Shown here piece after piece: positions 1-11,534 of a DNA stretch of 64,000 nt. The translations under genes were made by a program, and so were the position numbers. Below the pieces are notes generated by a model. The model worked only from the letters and a program-made list of their open reading frames with translations. It searched no databases and was not told the origin of the DNA. Where the stretch lies: contig NZ_JAATJA010000001.1 of the NCBI RefSeq assembly GCF_011927665.1, positions 973,019 to 1,037,018 of the forward strand, in the 5' to 3' direction. Origin of the DNA: Desulfobaculum xiamenense. GTDB taxonomy: Bacteria; Desulfobacterota; Desulfovibrionia; Desulfovibrionales; Desulfovibrionaceae. Positions within the stretch are counted from its first letter, which is position 1; each line of letters starts with the position of its first letter.

Positions 1-129
1 TGCCACCCCAACGTCCGCGCGACAACGCCACGTCCCGTTCGCCGTGGAATGCATCTTGCTCCCCACGCCTGGAACGAGGGGCCTGTCGGCCCATCAGCAT
101 TGACAATGTTGGAAAAACCGGAGGATTCA

Positions 130-2118
130 ATGCTCATCATCGGTGTAGACACCGGCGGAACCTTCACGGACTTCATCTACCGCGACGGCGACCGGTGGGG
201 GGTGCACAAGCGCCTGTCCACTCCGGGCAACCCGTCCGAAGCCGTCATCGCGGGCATCCGCCATATCTGCGGCGGCGACATCGCCCCCGCATCCATGCAG
301 ATCGTGCACGGCTCCACCGTGGCCACGAATGCCATTCTCGAACGCAAGGGCGTGCGCACGGCGCTCATCGGAAATACTGGTTTTACGGATGTCATCGAGA
401 TCGGCCGCCAGAACCGGGCCGAACTGTATAACCTCGCCTACCGCCGCCAGCCCCCCATCGTCCCCGCGGACCTGCGCTTCGGCGTGGGCGGACGCATCGG
501 CTCGGACGGCTCCGTCATAGAGGACTTCAACGAGACTGCCGCCCGCGCGGCGGTGGACGCCATCCGCCAGTCCGGCGCGCAGTCCGTGGCCGTATGCCTG
601 CTGTTCTCCTTCCTCGACCCCAGCCACGAGCTGCGCATGCGCGAACTGCTGGAAGGGCTCGACGTCCCGGTCTCGCTCTCCCACGAAATTCTCTCGGAAT
701 TCCGCGAGTTCGAGCGCACCTCCACCACGGTGGTCAACGCCTACGTCTCGCCCAAAATGCGCGCCTACCTGACGGACCTCAAGAACGCCACAGCGGGCAA
801 CACGCTGCGCGTCATGCAGTCCAACGGCGGCTCCATTTCCGTTGAAACGGCCATGAGCGAATCCGTGCGCACCATCCTCTCCGGTCCGGCCGGGGGCGCG
901 GTGGGTGCCATGGAAATCGGCCGCAACGCGAGCTTCGACAAGCTCATCACCTTCGACATGGGCGGCACGTCGTCCGATGTCGCCCTGCTCGACTCCACCC
1001 TGCCACTGACCATGGAATCGACCATCTCCGGCTATCCGGTGAAGGTACCCATGATCGACATCCACACCGTGGGCGCGGGCGGCGGCTCCATCGCCGCGCT
1101 GGACGAGGGCGGTTCACTCACCGTCGGCCCCGAGAGCGCGGGCGCAGACCCCGGCCCCATCTGCTACGGCAAGGGCGAGCGCATCACCGTCACGGACGCC
1201 AACCTCTTCCTCGGCCGGCTGGTGGCGGATCACTTCCTCGGCGGCGACATGCGCCTCGACACGAAACGCGTGGCGACGAAGATGCAGGAAATGGCCGATG
1301 CGGCGGGCCTTACCCCCACACAGCTCGCCGAGGGCATCCTCGACGTGGCCAACACGAACATGGAGCGCGCCATCCGCGTCATCTCCGTGGAACGCGGCTT
1401 CGACCCGCGCGAATTCACGCTGTTTTCCTTCGGCGGCGCGGGCGGCATGCACTGCGCCTTCCTCGCCCGCCTGCTGAACATGCCGCGCGTGTTCATCCCG
1501 GTGAATCCCGGCATCCTGTCGGCGGTGGGCATGCTCATGGCCGACGTCATCAAGGACTACAGCCTCACCGTCATGCGCACCCAGCACAACTCCACTGCGG
1601 CAGAGATCGCCAAACTCTTCGCCCCACTGGAGGAACAGGGCCGCGCCGACCTCGCGAGCGAGGGCTTCACCGGCGCGGACGTCGCCTGCGAGCGTTTTCT
1701 GGACATGCGATATCAGGGACAATCCTTCGAAATCATTGTACCCTTCTCCGAAGACTTCGTGGAAGGCTTCGAACGCATGCACGAGCGGAGCTACGGCTAT
1801 CGCAACCCCGGCCGCACGGTGGAGATCGTGAACATCCGCCTGCGCGCACGGGGCATACCGCAGAAGCCGGAGCTTTCCGCCAGCGGCGACATGGTGCGGG
1901 ACATCACGCCAGAAGCGATTCTCGGCGAACAGGACGTGGTGTTCAGCGGTACGTCGCGCAGAACGCGCATCGTCTCGCGCGAGGCGTTAAGGCCCGGCAA
2001 CGTGTTGCCCGGCCCGGCCATCCTCGTGGAGTACAGTTCCACGACGACCATTCCACCCTTCGCCACCGCGCGGGTGGACGCCCACGGCAACATCATCATG
2101 GACATCGACAACGGCTAG
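130..2118 (+). CDS. Hydantoinase/oxoprolinase family protein, A subunit (HyuA-like)
   Basis: 662 residues from the ATG at 130, which has GGAGG six bases upstream; an in-frame ATG at 49 lacks a ribosome site and would add 27 unconserved residues. The N-terminus IIGVDTGGTFTDFI is the phosphate-binding loop of the ASKHA-fold hydantoinase A N-terminal domain (about residues 3-180). LSGPAGGAVGA and TFDMGGTSSDVAL mark the central ATPase-like domain (about 200-490), followed by the hydantoinase A C-terminal domain. Family members open cyclic amides such as hydantoins or 5-oxoproline, or carboxylate ketones, using ATP and a B subunit. The B subunit follows at 2330. The true substrate cannot be told from sequence. 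Cytoplasmic; no signal peptide. Confidence 0.9.
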   Translation: MLIIGVDTGGTFTDFIYRDGDRWGVHKRLSTPGNPSEAVIAGIRHICGGDIAPASMQIVHGSTVATNAILERKGVRTALIGNTGFTDVIEIGRQNRAELYNLAYRRQPPIVPADLRFGVGGRIGSDGSVIEDFNETAARAAVDAIRQSGAQSVAVCLLFSFLDPSHELRMRELLEGLDVPVSLSHEILSEFREFERTSTTVVNAYVSPKMRAYLTDLKNATAGNTLRVMQSNGGSISVETAMSESVRTILSGPAGGAVGAMEIGRNASFDKLITFDMGGTSSDVALLDSTLPLTMESTISGYPVKVPMIDIHTVGAGGGSIAALDEGGSLTVGPESAGADPGPICYGKGERITVTDANLFLGRLVADHFLGGDMRLDTKRVATKMQEMADAAGLTPTQLAEGILDVANTNMERAIRVISVERGFDPREFTLFSFGGAGGMHCAFLARLLNMPRVFIPVNPGILSAVGMLMADVIKDYSLTVMRTQHNSTAAEIAKLFAPLEEQGRADLASEGFTGADVACERFLDMRYQGQSFEIIVPFSEDFVEGFERMHERSYGYRNPGRTVEIVNIRLRARGIPQKPELSASGDMVRDITPEAILGEQDVVFSGTSRRTRIVSREALRPGNVLPGPAILVEYSSTTTIPPFATARVDAHGNIIMDIDNG

Positions 2119-2149
2119 GGACCGCCACGCGGCCCCGGGAGGAAGCGAC

Positions 2150-2326
2150 ATGCTCAAGCGTTGCGACAACTGCAACCGGCTGGTTCCGCCGGACGCCCGC
2201 ACCTGTCCCACCTGCGGCGCGCCCCGCCCCGACATCCACGGCGTCTTCCGCAAGGAGGTCTTCGCCGCGGTTCTCGGCACGGCGGTCCTGCTCCTTCTGG
2301 CCTTCTGCTCCAAAAACTACGGATAG
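2150..2326 (+). CDS. Small zinc-ribbon membrane protein, 58 residues
   Basis: Short gene lying between the hydantoinase A and B genes. ATG at 2150 is preceded by GGGAGGAA at good spacing. The N-terminal half has two CxxC knuckles, CDNC and CPTC, 14 residues apart, typical of a zinc ribbon. It is followed by one hydrophobic helix (AAVLGTAVLLLLAF) and a short polar tail. Its stop is three bases before the hyuB-like start at 2330, so it is translated as part of the same operon. Its role is unknown; it could be a membrane tether or an assembly factor for the hydantoinase, but nothing in the sequence proves that. Confidence 0.7.
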   Translation: MLKRCDNCNRLVPPDARTCPTCGAPRPDIHGVFRKEVFAAVLGTAVLLLLAFCSKNYG

Positions 2327-2329
2327 CCA

Positions 2330-3940
2330 ATGACACAGACGACTGTGAATCCCATTCTGCTCGAAGTCTTCAAAAACCGCTTTTCCTCCATCGCCGAGGA
2401 GATGGGCGTAACGCTCACGCGCACCGCCTTCTCCCCCAACATCAAGGAACGGCGCGACCTGTCCTGCGCAGTGTTCGACGCGCGCGGCGACATGGTGGCG
2501 CAGGCGGCACACATTCCGGTACACCTCGGGTCCATGCCCATGTCCGTGAAGGCGGCCATCGAGCACTGCACTCTCGCCCCCGGCGACATGGTCATGCTCA
2601 ACGATCCCTTCAAGGGCGGCACCCACCTGCCGGACATCACCATCGTCGCGCCCGTGTTCGCGGACGGCGAGGACGCCCCGGCGTTCTACGTGGCCAACCG
2701 CGCGCACCACGCGGACGTGGGGGGCATGGTTTCCGGTTCCATGCCCCTGTCCACGTCCATTCATCAGGAAGGCATCATCATCCCGCCGGTGCGCATCGTG
2801 CGCGGCGGCACGGTGGACCCGGAGCTGATGCGCCTCATCCTGAACAACGTGCGCACCCCCGCCGAGCGCGAGGGCGACTTTGCCGCGCAGATCATGGCCA
2901 ACATCACCGGCACGCGGCGACTTGGCGAGCTCATGGCCAAATACGGCCCCGCGCAGGTGGCGACCTACGCCGAAGCCCTCAACGACTACTCGGAGCGCGT
3001 CATGCGCGCGTCCATCGCCGCCCTGCCCGACGGCACCTACGCCTTCGAGGACGTGCTGGACGGCGACGGCGTGCGCGAGACGAACGTACGTATCGCCGTA
3101 CGCGTCACCATCAACGAAGACACCGCCACCCTCGACTTCACGGACAGCGCCGACCAGGTACAGGGCAGCGTCAACGCCGTGCGGTCCATCACGATCTCGG
3201 GCGTGCTCTACGTCTTCCGCTGTCTCGTCGGGAAGGACATTCCGACCAACGCCGGATGCATGCGCCCCATCACCGTCATCACGCGCCCCGGCTCCATCCT
3301 CGACGCTCTGCCCCCGGCCGCTGTGGCTGGCGGCAACGTGGAAACCTCGCAGCGGGTGGTGGACGTGGTTCTCGGCGCACTGGCGCAGGCGGGCGGCGAC
3401 GGCGCTCCGGCCATTCCCGCCGCCAGTCAGGGCACCATGAACAACACCGCCATCGGCGGCATCGACATGCGCACGGGAACACCCTTCGCCTACTACGAAA
3501 CCCTCGCTGGCGGCACAGGGGCTGGCATCCATTCCGACGGCGAAAACGCCGTGCACTCGCACATGACCAACACCCTCAACACCCCGGTGGAAGCCCTCGA
3601 ATACGCCTACCCGTTCCGGGTCCACGAGTATTCAGTCCGCAGGGGCACCGGCGGCGAGGGCGCGCACCACGGCGGCGACGGACTGATCCGCGAGATAGAA
3701 CTCCTCTCGCCCTGCGAAATCACCGTCCTCTCCGAGCGCCGGGCCACCGCACCCTATGGGCTGGCGGGCGGCCATCCCGGCACGCAGGGCTGCAACATGC
3801 TCCTGCGTCGAAACGACGAAGCGAAGGTCATGCCCGGAAAATTCCACGCCGCGCTCGAAGTGGGGGACAGGGTACGCATCGAAACGCCGGGCGGAGGAGG
3901 ATATGGCACTCCCGACGCGAAAACGTCCCGCAATGGCTGA
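2330..3940 (+). CDS. Hydantoinase/oxoprolinase family protein, B subunit (HyuB-like)
   Basis: 536 residues, full length for the hydantoinase B / N-methylhydantoinase family. Landmarks include NDPFKGGTHLPDI and NRAHHADVGG in the first third, which carry the histidine/aspartate metal-site residues of the family, and the glycine-rich C-terminal ETPGGGGYGTPD. The start lies three bases after the small zinc-ribbon gene, in one operon with the A subunit at 130. In characterised enzymes the A and B subunits form a complex in which A activates the substrate with ATP and B carries the metal centre. Substrate class here (hydantoin, oxoproline or aromatic ketone) is undecided. Confidence 0.9.
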   Translation: MTQTTVNPILLEVFKNRFSSIAEEMGVTLTRTAFSPNIKERRDLSCAVFDARGDMVAQAAHIPVHLGSMPMSVKAAIEHCTLAPGDMVMLNDPFKGGTHLPDITIVAPVFADGEDAPAFYVANRAHHADVGGMVSGSMPLSTSIHQEGIIIPPVRIVRGGTVDPELMRLILNNVRTPAEREGDFAAQIMANITGTRRLGELMAKYGPAQVATYAEALNDYSERVMRASIAALPDGTYAFEDVLDGDGVRETNVRIAVRVTINEDTATLDFTDSADQVQGSVNAVRSITISGVLYVFRCLVGKDIPTNAGCMRPITVITRPGSILDALPPAAVAGGNVETSQRVVDVVLGALAQAGGDGAPAIPAASQGTMNNTAIGGIDMRTGTPFAYYETLAGGTGAGIHSDGENAVHSHMTNTLNTPVEALEYAYPFRVHEYSVRRGTGGEGAHHGGDGLIREIELLSPCEITVLSERRATAPYGLAGGHPGTQGCNMLLRRNDEAKVMPGKFHAALEVGDRVRIETPGGGGYGTPDAKTSRNG

Positions 3941-3979
3941 AGGTTGCGAAACGGCCACCGAAGCGTCACCGAATTCAGG

Positions 3980-4008
3980 TTGTTCAGGGTCATGGTTCCG
4001 GATATAAC
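3980..4008 (+). promoter_or_regulatory. Candidate sigma-70-type promoter for the ankyrin gene
   Basis: TTGTTC (3980-3985) and TATAAC (4003-4008) are separated by exactly 17 bases and lie about 50 bases before the ankyrin gene start at 4056. The -10 box matches the consensus at five of six positions; the -35 box is weaker. Confidence 0.45.
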
Positions 4009-4055
4009 ACAAGAAGTGGCTTTCCCTCTTCCAACCCTTTCGCAAGGGAGGGACC

Positions 4056-4559
4056 ATGCACGATGACAACGCACGCTTCGGCATGCTCATGACCGCAATT
4101 CTCGACGCGAACCCCGCCGGGGTCTCCCGAGCCATAGCTTCCGGCGCAAAGGTCAACGCCCTCAATGACGACGGCGAAAGCCCGCTGTGCGTCGCCGCCT
4201 ACGAGGGGCACGCCGAAATCGTCGGCCTGCTTCTCGCAAACGGAGCCGACCCAGACGCCAGAAACGCCTTCAACGAGCCACCGCTCGTCACGGCGAGTAT
4301 GGAGGGCCACGCGGAGGTGGTACGCATGCTCCTTGAGCATGGCGCAAGCATCGACGCAACCGACGAGGACGGATACACGGCGCTTTATCTGGCCGTCTTC
4401 TACGGTCACACGGCCGTGGAAAAGCTGCTGCGCGAGCATGTGCACAGGCTCAAGGATGCCAGCCCGAACCACCCGGACGCCACACCACGGCACAAGGGCT
4501 TCGGCGCGCGCCTTCTCGCCCTCATTCCCCATCGGGGACACCTCGCCACCGTAGGGTGA
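4056..4559 (+). CDS. Ankyrin-repeat protein, 167 residues
   Basis: Start at 4056 behind GGGAGGGACC. Residues about 10-125 form three to four ankyrin repeats, recognisable from GESPLCVAAYEGHAEIVGLL, PPLVTASMEGHAEVVRMLL and GYTALYLAVFYGHTAVEKLL, each followed by a GADPDA or GASIDA turn. The remainder is a basic tail. No signal peptide or membrane segment, so it is probably a small cytoplasmic protein-binding scaffold. It stands alone: its own candidate promoter lies upstream and a strong hairpin terminator follows. The binding partner is unknown. Confidence 0.85.
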   Translation: MHDDNARFGMLMTAILDANPAGVSRAIASGAKVNALNDDGESPLCVAAYEGHAEIVGLLLANGADPDARNAFNEPPLVTASMEGHAEVVRMLLEHGASIDATDEDGYTALYLAVFYGHTAVEKLLREHVHRLKDASPNHPDATPRHKGFGARLLALIPHRGHLATVG

Positions 4560-4583
4560 GCATCCCAAAACGACGCCATAACA

Positions 4584-4613
4584 AAAAGGCGCGGCCAATC
4601 GGCCGCGCCTTTT
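4584..4613. terminator. Bidirectional rho-independent terminator
   Basis: A perfect 13-base stem (4584-4596 with 4601-4613) with loop AATC. It is flanked by A and T tracts, so it can stop both the ankyrin transcript (plus) and icd (minus), which converge here. Confidence 0.85.
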
Positions 4614-4655
4614 CTTCTGCACTATCGCGAGCGGAAGGTCCGCCCACACGGAAAA

Positions 4656-5804
<1,149 letters not shown>

Positions 5805-5996
5805 GCGTATCTCCCTATGCGAATTTTCGGGTTGAACGGCAGACATAAGAGAATCCTCGGAACTTGTCCATTGATCCCGACCAGTCATCCCCGCGCCGCA
5901 ATGCATCCTCGGGGCGATGAATGCCCGATTTCCCGGCTTTGTCTTTGCGGCCGCTTTCGGGTATCACCCCGTGGCGGCCGCGCCGCAGGAGGAACA

Positions 5997-8210
5997 ATGC
6001 ACGCCACACCCATCGACATCCTGCGCGGAACCTTCGGTTTTCGCGAATTTCAGGGCCTTCAGCAGCCCATCATCGACCACGTCTGCTCCGGGGGCGACGC
6101 GCTAGTGCTCATGCCGACAGGCGGCGGCAAGTCCCTGTGTTACCAGATTCCGGCCATGGTCCGCGCCGGGGTGGGCATCGTGGTTTCCCCACTCATCGCC
6201 CTCATGCAGGATCAGGTGCAGGGACTCACGCAGATGGGCGTTCGCGCGGCCTACATCAATTCCAGCCTGCCCGCGCAGGAGGCCGCAGCAGCGGAACGCC
6301 GCATGGTTGCTGGCGATTTTGACCTCGTGTACGTCGCGCCGGAGCGCCTGCTCCAGCCGCACTTCATGCAGATGCTCCAGGCGGTGGACGTGGCGCTGTT
6401 CGCCATCGACGAAGCGCACTGCGTGTCGCAATGGGGACACGACTTCCGCCCCGAGTACACGCAGCTCTCCGTCCTTGGCGAACGCTGGCCGAGCGTGCCG
6501 CGCATCGCGCTGACCGCCACGGCCGACGGCCCCACCCAGACGGACATCATCCGCCAGCTCGGCTTCGGCAACGCCCGCGTCTTTTCAGCTGGCTTCGACC
6601 GCCCGAACATCTCCTACACCGTGGTCCCCAAGGATCACCCGCGCAGGCAGCTCTTGTCCTTCATCCGCGAGCGCCATCAGGGCGACGCGGGCATCGTCTA
6701 CCGCATGTCGCGAAAGAAGGTGGAGGAAACCGCCACATGGCTCGAAGCGCAGGGCATCCCCTCGCTCCCCTACCACGCGGGCCTGTCACAAAACGAGCGC
6801 CGCGACAACCAGGAGCGCTTCATGCGCGAGGAAGGGCTGGTGATGGTGGCCACCGTGGCCTTCGGCATGGGCGTGGATAAGCCCAACGTCCGTTTCGTGG
6901 CACACCTCGACCCGCCCAAGAGTCTTGAGGCGTACCATCAGGAGACCGGCCGCGCGGGCCGCGACGGTCTGCCCGCCGACGCGTGGATGGCCTATGGCCT
7001 CGCCGACGTGGTCCTGCTGCGCCGGATGCTCGACTCCGGCGGAGCCAGCGACGAACGCAAGCGCGTGGAAGCCCGCAAACTCGAAGCCATGCTCGGCTTC
7101 TGCGAAACGGCCACCTGCCGCCGCACGGCGCTACTTGGCTATTTCGGCGAAAAGCACCCCGGCGGCTGCGACAATTGCGACAACTGCCTCCAACCCGTGG
7201 AAACGTGGGACGGCACCATCGCCGCCCAGAAGGCGCTGTCGTGCATCTTTCGCACGGGGCAGCGCTTCGGCGCGGGACATCTGGCCGATGTGCTCATGGG
7301 GCACGCCACTGCCCGCGTGAAGAACATGGGGCACGACGAACTCAAAACCTTCGGCTGCGGCACTGAACTCGACAGGCAGGGCTGGCAGTCCGTGTACCGC
7401 CAACTCGCCGCTGCGGGACTGCTGCGGGTGGACATGGAAGGCTACGGCAGCCTGCTGCTCAACGAGGCCAGTTGGACCGTTCTGCGCGGGGAACGCGAAG
7501 TGGTTCTGCGCCGCGACCCCATCGCCGCCAAGGGCCGCGCTCGCGTGCGCTCCAAGGCCGCACGCATGGACGAGCACGACACCCTCGCCACGGCCGAAGC
7601 CCGCGATCTCTTCGAATGCCTGCGCCAACTGCGCTACGACATCTCGAAGGAACAGGGCGTGCCGCCCTATGCCGTTCTGCCGGACCGTTCACTTCTCGAA
7701 ATGGTACGCTTCCGCCCGACGGACACCGAAGGCATGGCCGGTCTTCACGGCGTGGGACAGGCCAAACTGCGGGCCTACGCCACGCCGTTCCTCGACGCCC
7801 TGCGCGCATGGGAGGCCGAACACGGCCGCCCCGATGACCTGCCGGACGCGCCCGAGGCCCCGGTCCGCCCGGCGGCACAGGCGAAAGAGGACCTGACGCC
7901 CACCATCCGCGAAACGCTCCGACTCTTCACCGAGAACGGAAGTGTGGACGCCGTTACCGAGGCACGCGGCCTTTCCGCCGCAACGGTATGGAAGCACCTC
8001 ATCGCCTGCGTGGAACACGGCGACATCGACGCCGCGCAGGCGGCCGGAGTGGACGAAGCTGGACTCACCCGCATGGCACAGTCCATCCGTGAGGCCATGA
8101 CACGAGGCATTCCCGGACTGACGCCGGTTCACGAGGCATTCGGAGGCGAATTCTCCTACGACCAATTGCGCTGCGTGCGGGCAATGCTCCTGCGCGAGCA
8201 GGACGCCTAG
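5997..8210 (+). CDS. recQ: ATP-dependent DNA helicase RecQ
   Basis: 737 residues from ATG 5997, behind AGGAGGAA; the open frame extends far upstream but antisense to icd, so that part is not used. Walker A TGGGKS at residues 41-46 and DEAH at 138-141 within [18 protein letters not shown] identify a superfamily 2 RecQ helicase. Zinc-binding cysteines lie at about 369-397 (CETATC, CDNCDNC). An HRDC domain follows at about 530-600. A further helicase-associated helix-turn-helix domain is seen at about 632-715 ([18 protein letters not shown]). RecQ unwinds DNA 3' to 5' in recombination and fork repair. Transcribed alone, divergent from icd. Confidence 0.95.
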   Translation: MHATPIDILRGTFGFREFQGLQQPIIDHVCSGGDALVLMPTGGGKSLCYQIPAMVRAGVGIVVSPLIALMQDQVQGLTQMGVRAAYINSSLPAQEAAAAERRMVAGDFDLVYVAPERLLQPHFMQMLQAVDVALFAIDEAHCVSQWGHDFRPEYTQLSVLGERWPSVPRIALTATADGPTQTDIIRQLGFGNARVFSAGFDRPNISYTVVPKDHPRRQLLSFIRERHQGDAGIVYRMSRKKVEETATWLEAQGIPSLPYHAGLSQNERRDNQERFMREEGLVMVATVAFGMGVDKPNVRFVAHLDPPKSLEAYHQETGRAGRDGLPADAWMAYGLADVVLLRRMLDSGGASDERKRVEARKLEAMLGFCETATCRRTALLGYFGEKHPGGCDNCDNCLQPVETWDGTIAAQKALSCIFRTGQRFGAGHLADVLMGHATARVKNMGHDELKTFGCGTELDRQGWQSVYRQLAAAGLLRVDMEGYGSLLLNEASWTVLRGEREVVLRRDPIAAKGRARVRSKAARMDEHDTLATAEARDLFECLRQLRYDISKEQGVPPYAVLPDRSLLEMVRFRPTDTEGMAGLHGVGQAKLRAYATPFLDALRAWEAEHGRPDDLPDAPEAPVRPAAQAKEDLTPTIRETLRLFTENGSVDAVTEARGLSAATVWKHLIACVEHGDIDAAQAAGVDEAGLTRMAQSIREAMTRGIPGLTPVHEAFGGEFSYDQLRCVRAMLLREQDA

Positions 8211-8248
8211 ACGCCCCGGCCCCACCGCCACCGCGCACGGGGGCACGG

Positions 8249-8277
8249 TTCACCTGCCGAAAATATTCTGCTAACCT
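8249..8277 (+). promoter_or_regulatory. Weak candidate promoter for the sensor kinase gene
   Basis: TTCACC (8249-8254) and TAACCT (8272-8277) are 17 bases apart, about 85 bases before the preferred kinase start at 8364. Both boxes match the consensus only partly. An ATG at 8280 would lie on top of the predicted transcription start, which favours the downstream start. Confidence 0.3.
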
Positions 8278-8363
8278 GTATGAACGTGGTCGGCCCGACG
8301 CGTAGCGCAGCGCCACGCGTCACGGCCACGTCCAACGCGCCCTATGGCCAGCGGGAAGGCAGG

Positions 8364-11120
8364 ATGTTCGCACTCCATTCGCTCAAGCTGAAGATAGCGC
8401 TCTCCTTCGGAGCATGCCTCGTCGCGACGGCCGTCATTTTGAGCGCCTACACGGGCATCCAGTTCTGGCGCGACGCATCGTCCATCGGCATAGAGCAAGC
8501 CCGCTCCGCCGCCGAGCACGCGGCGGCGGCCGTTCGCACCAGACTCGGCGAGGTGGTCACCACCTCCATCAACCTCGGCGTGGTGCTCGAATCCTCCCAA
8601 CTCGGCGGACTTGCGCGCAACAGGGACAACGCCAACACGGTCCTTCGAAACATCCTCGAAGAACACACGGACTTCCTCGGCGTGTGGTGCATTTGGGAGC
8701 CGGACGCCTTCGACGGGCGCGATGCCCAGTTCCGCGACACTTTGGGCCACGATGCGACAGGCCGCTTCCTGCCCTACTGGAACCGCTGGGGCGGCATCCA
8801 TGTGGAGCCCTGCACCGATTACGACACCCCGGGCGGCAACTACTACTCGCTGACGAAGCTCTACCGAAAACCCATCATCCTCGATCCGCAAACCTACCTC
8901 GTGCGGGGCACACAGATATCCATGGTGAGCATCTGCGTCCCGATCATCGTCTACGGAAAGTTCATGGGTGCCGCCGGAGCCGATCTGAGCATCGGCTTCA
9001 TCCAGAACATGATAGACGACGCCTCGCTCCTGAACGCGCGAGGAGCCATCTCCATCATCACCGATAACGGCATCCTCGCCGGCGTCACCAGACGGCCGGA
9101 CCTCTTCGGCCAACCCGCCAACATCCTGCTCCCGGATTTCTACACCTCGACGTTCGACCGCATCCGGCTTGGTGAATCATGGGTCGTCCCCAACGGCCAG
9201 GACGGGAACTTCGAGGTCTACCTCCCCATCGAATTCGGAAAAATCCGCGCACCGTGGTACGTATGCGTCCTCCTGCCGAGGGACGTCATCCATCACGAAG
9301 CGCGAATGAGGGGCTGGACGCTCGGCGGCATCTCGCTGCTGCTGCTGTCGGCGGGTCTGGCGGTGATGTGGCTTGTGGCATCGCGCATCGTGCGTCCCAT
9401 CACCCTCGCCAAGGACATGGCCCTCGCCATTGCCGAAGGTGACTACAGCCGACGCATCGACGTGCACCAGAAGGACGAGATCGGCATCCTCGCCCAATCA
9501 TTCAACTTCATGACCACCCGCCTTCAGGAAGCGCTTCAGGTGCTGGAACTGCGCATCGCCCAGTTGAGCCGGGCGGAGAAATCGCTTCGCGAATCGGAGC
9601 AGTCGCTCCTGACCATCTTCAACAGCGTGCATGATGCCATCATCATCCACACGCCGGACGGCATCGTGGTGGACGTGAACACCCGCATGCTCGAAACCTT
9701 CCGCCTCTCGCGCGAAGAGGCGCTGGCGGCGTCCTTCACGCAGGATCTCTCCGCTCCGGACGCGCCGGTGGAAACCCTCGCCGAACACTGGGAACGTGTT
9801 CTCGACGGGCAGGACGTCATGCTCGAATGGACAAACCGCCGCCCATCCGACGGCTCAACCTTCATCGGCGAAATTCACCTGCGCCCCATCCGCATCGAGG
9901 ACCGCGACCTCATCCTCGCCAGCGTGCGCGACGTGACCGACCGCAAGCGAGCGGAGGAGGAACTGCGGCAGACGCGCGGCTACCTCGACAACATCGTCAA
10001 TTCCATGCCTTCGCTCATCGTCGGCGTGGACACGACAGGCAGCGTGACCCATTGGAACTCGCACGCCGAGCGGCTGACCGGAGTGTCGAAGAGCGAGGCG
10101 CTTGGCCGCCCGCTAGCCGAGTGCTGGCCCGCCTTCGCCCCGTTCATGACGTCCGTCACCGGTGCCATGCTCGCGCGGGAACCGGTGCTGGAGGAAAAGG
10201 TCCAACTGCCCGGATTCGGCGGCGAGGATATCCACGCCGACGTGCTCATCTATCCGCTGATCGTGAACGACGTCATGGGAGCGGTCATCCGCGTGGACGA
10301 CGTCTCAAGCCGCGTCCGCCTTGAGGAAATGATGATCCAGACTGAAAAGATGATGAGTGTCGGCGGGCTGGCCGCAGGAATGGCGCACGAGATCAACAAC
10401 CCGCTGGGGGCCATTCTGCAGGGCGTGCAGAACATCCAGCGCAGACTTTCGGCGGACCTGCCCGCCAACGTGGCCGCGGCGCACGAATGCGGCTGCGAAA
10501 TTGACGCCATGCGCCAATTCATGGAAAAAAGAAAGATACTGCGCTTCCTCGACGGCATCCGCGAGTCCGGCGAACGCGCGGCCCGCATCGTGCGGAACAT
10601 GCTGAACTTCAGCCGCATGAGCGAATCGCGCGCCACCGGCGAGGACCTTGGTCAACTGATCGACCGCACCGTCGAACTCGCGGAGAATGACTACGACCTC
10701 AAGAAGCGCTATGATTTTCGTGATACGCTCATCGTGCGCGAATACGATCCCGAGCTTCCGCCAGTGCCGTGCATCGCTTCGGAAATCGAGCAGGTGCTCT
10801 TCAACCTCATCAAGAACGCAGCGCAGGCCATGAGCGAAATCCGTGGGCAACGCGAGGACCAGCCCCGCATCACGCTACGTACGATGAGAGAACACGGCAT
10901 GGCCCGCATAGAGGTGGAGGACAACGGTCCCGGCATCGAGGAGAAGACGAGGAAACGCGTCTTCGAACCGTTCTTCACCACGAAAACCGTCGGCGTGGGC
11001 ACGGGACTTGGGCTTTCGGTGTCATATTTCATCATCACGAACAACCATGGCGGCCGATTCGACGTCACCTCCGAACCCGGCAGGGGCACGACGTTCATCA
11101 TCTGGCTGCCGCTCGAATAG
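8364..11120 (+). CDS. Cache/HAMP/PAS sensor histidine kinase
   Basis: 918 residues from ATG 8364 (upstream GGGAAGGCAGG); an ATG at 8280 is possible but has no ribosome site. Membrane helix at about 10-31, then a periplasmic double-Cache sensor domain (includes GRDAQFRDTLG and AAGADLSIGFIQNM). A second helix (GISLLLLSAGLAVMWLVA) leads into HAMP, then two PAS domains (FNSVHDAIIIHTPDG; VNSMPSLIVGVDTTG). The kinase core has the phosphoacceptor His675 in GMAHEINNPLGA, an N box, DNGPGIE and GTGLGLSVS. It senses an extracellular ligand and phosphorylates a response regulator. The likely partner is the stand-alone receiver encoded eight bases downstream. Confidence 0.93.
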   Translation: MFALHSLKLKIALSFGACLVATAVILSAYTGIQFWRDASSIGIEQARSAAEHAAAAVRTRLGEVVTTSINLGVVLESSQLGGLARNRDNANTVLRNILEEHTDFLGVWCIWEPDAFDGRDAQFRDTLGHDATGRFLPYWNRWGGIHVEPCTDYDTPGGNYYSLTKLYRKPIILDPQTYLVRGTQISMVSICVPIIVYGKFMGAAGADLSIGFIQNMIDDASLLNARGAISIITDNGILAGVTRRPDLFGQPANILLPDFYTSTFDRIRLGESWVVPNGQDGNFEVYLPIEFGKIRAPWYVCVLLPRDVIHHEARMRGWTLGGISLLLLSAGLAVMWLVASRIVRPITLAKDMALAIAEGDYSRRIDVHQKDEIGILAQSFNFMTTRLQEALQVLELRIAQLSRAEKSLRESEQSLLTIFNSVHDAIIIHTPDGIVVDVNTRMLETFRLSREEALAASFTQDLSAPDAPVETLAEHWERVLDGQDVMLEWTNRRPSDGSTFIGEIHLRPIRIEDRDLILASVRDVTDRKRAEEELRQTRGYLDNIVNSMPSLIVGVDTTGSVTHWNSHAERLTGVSKSEALGRPLAECWPAFAPFMTSVTGAMLAREPVLEEKVQLPGFGGEDIHADVLIYPLIVNDVMGAVIRVDDVSSRVRLEEMMIQTEKMMSVGGLAAGMAHEINNPLGAILQGVQNIQRRLSADLPANVAAAHECGCEIDAMRQFMEKRKILRFLDGIRESGERAARIVRNMLNFSRMSESRATGEDLGQLIDRTVELAENDYDLKKRYDFRDTLIVREYDPELPPVPCIASEIEQVLFNLIKNAAQAMSEIRGQREDQPRITLRTMREHGMARIEVEDNGPGIEEKTRKRVFEPFFTTKTVGVGTGLGLSVSYFIITNNHGGRFDVTSEPGRGTTFIIWLPLE

Positions 11121-11128
11121 GGAATGTC

Positions 11129-11509
11129 ATGGCCGATTCCCACATCATACTCATTCTGGACGACGAGCAGATGGTCCGCGAAAACCTCGAAGCCTTCTTC
11201 GAAGACGAGGGTTTCGAGGTGCGCACCGCATCCGACGGCGAAAAGGGACTGGCCATCATCGCCACAGGGGAAATCGCGCTGGGCATCATCGACATGCGCC
11301 TGCCCGGCATGGCAGGCAGCGAATTCATCCTCCACGCCCACGCCAAGAGCCCGCACACCCATTTCCTCATCCACACCGGCTCAACGAATTTCAAGCTCCC
11401 ATCGGAACTCAAGGACATCGGCATGACGAGCAACGACGTCTTCATCAAGCCGCTGGCGGACATGGGCGTACTGCTCGCCGCCGTGGAGTCGAAGCTCGGC
11501 TCAGCCTAA
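11129..11509 (+). CDS. Stand-alone response regulator receiver protein
   Basis: 126 residues, a receiver domain only. Acidic pocket DDEQ at 11-14, phosphoacceptor Asp55 in GIIDMRLPG, and a conserved lysine late in the domain (FIKPLAD). No output domain is present. It sits eight bases after the histidine kinase stop, so it is the cognate partner by position. A CheY-like or phosphorelay role is likely: it would pass phosphate to another protein or act by direct contact. A perfect 15-base hairpin follows. Confidence 0.9.
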   Translation: MADSHIILILDDEQMVRENLEAFFEDEGFEVRTASDGEKGLAIIATGEIALGIIDMRLPGMAGSEFILHAHAKSPHTHFLIHTGSTNFKLPSELKDIGMTSNDVFIKPLADMGVLLAAVESKLGSA

Positions 11510-11534
11510 AGGCTCCGCCGTCACACAAAACGAA

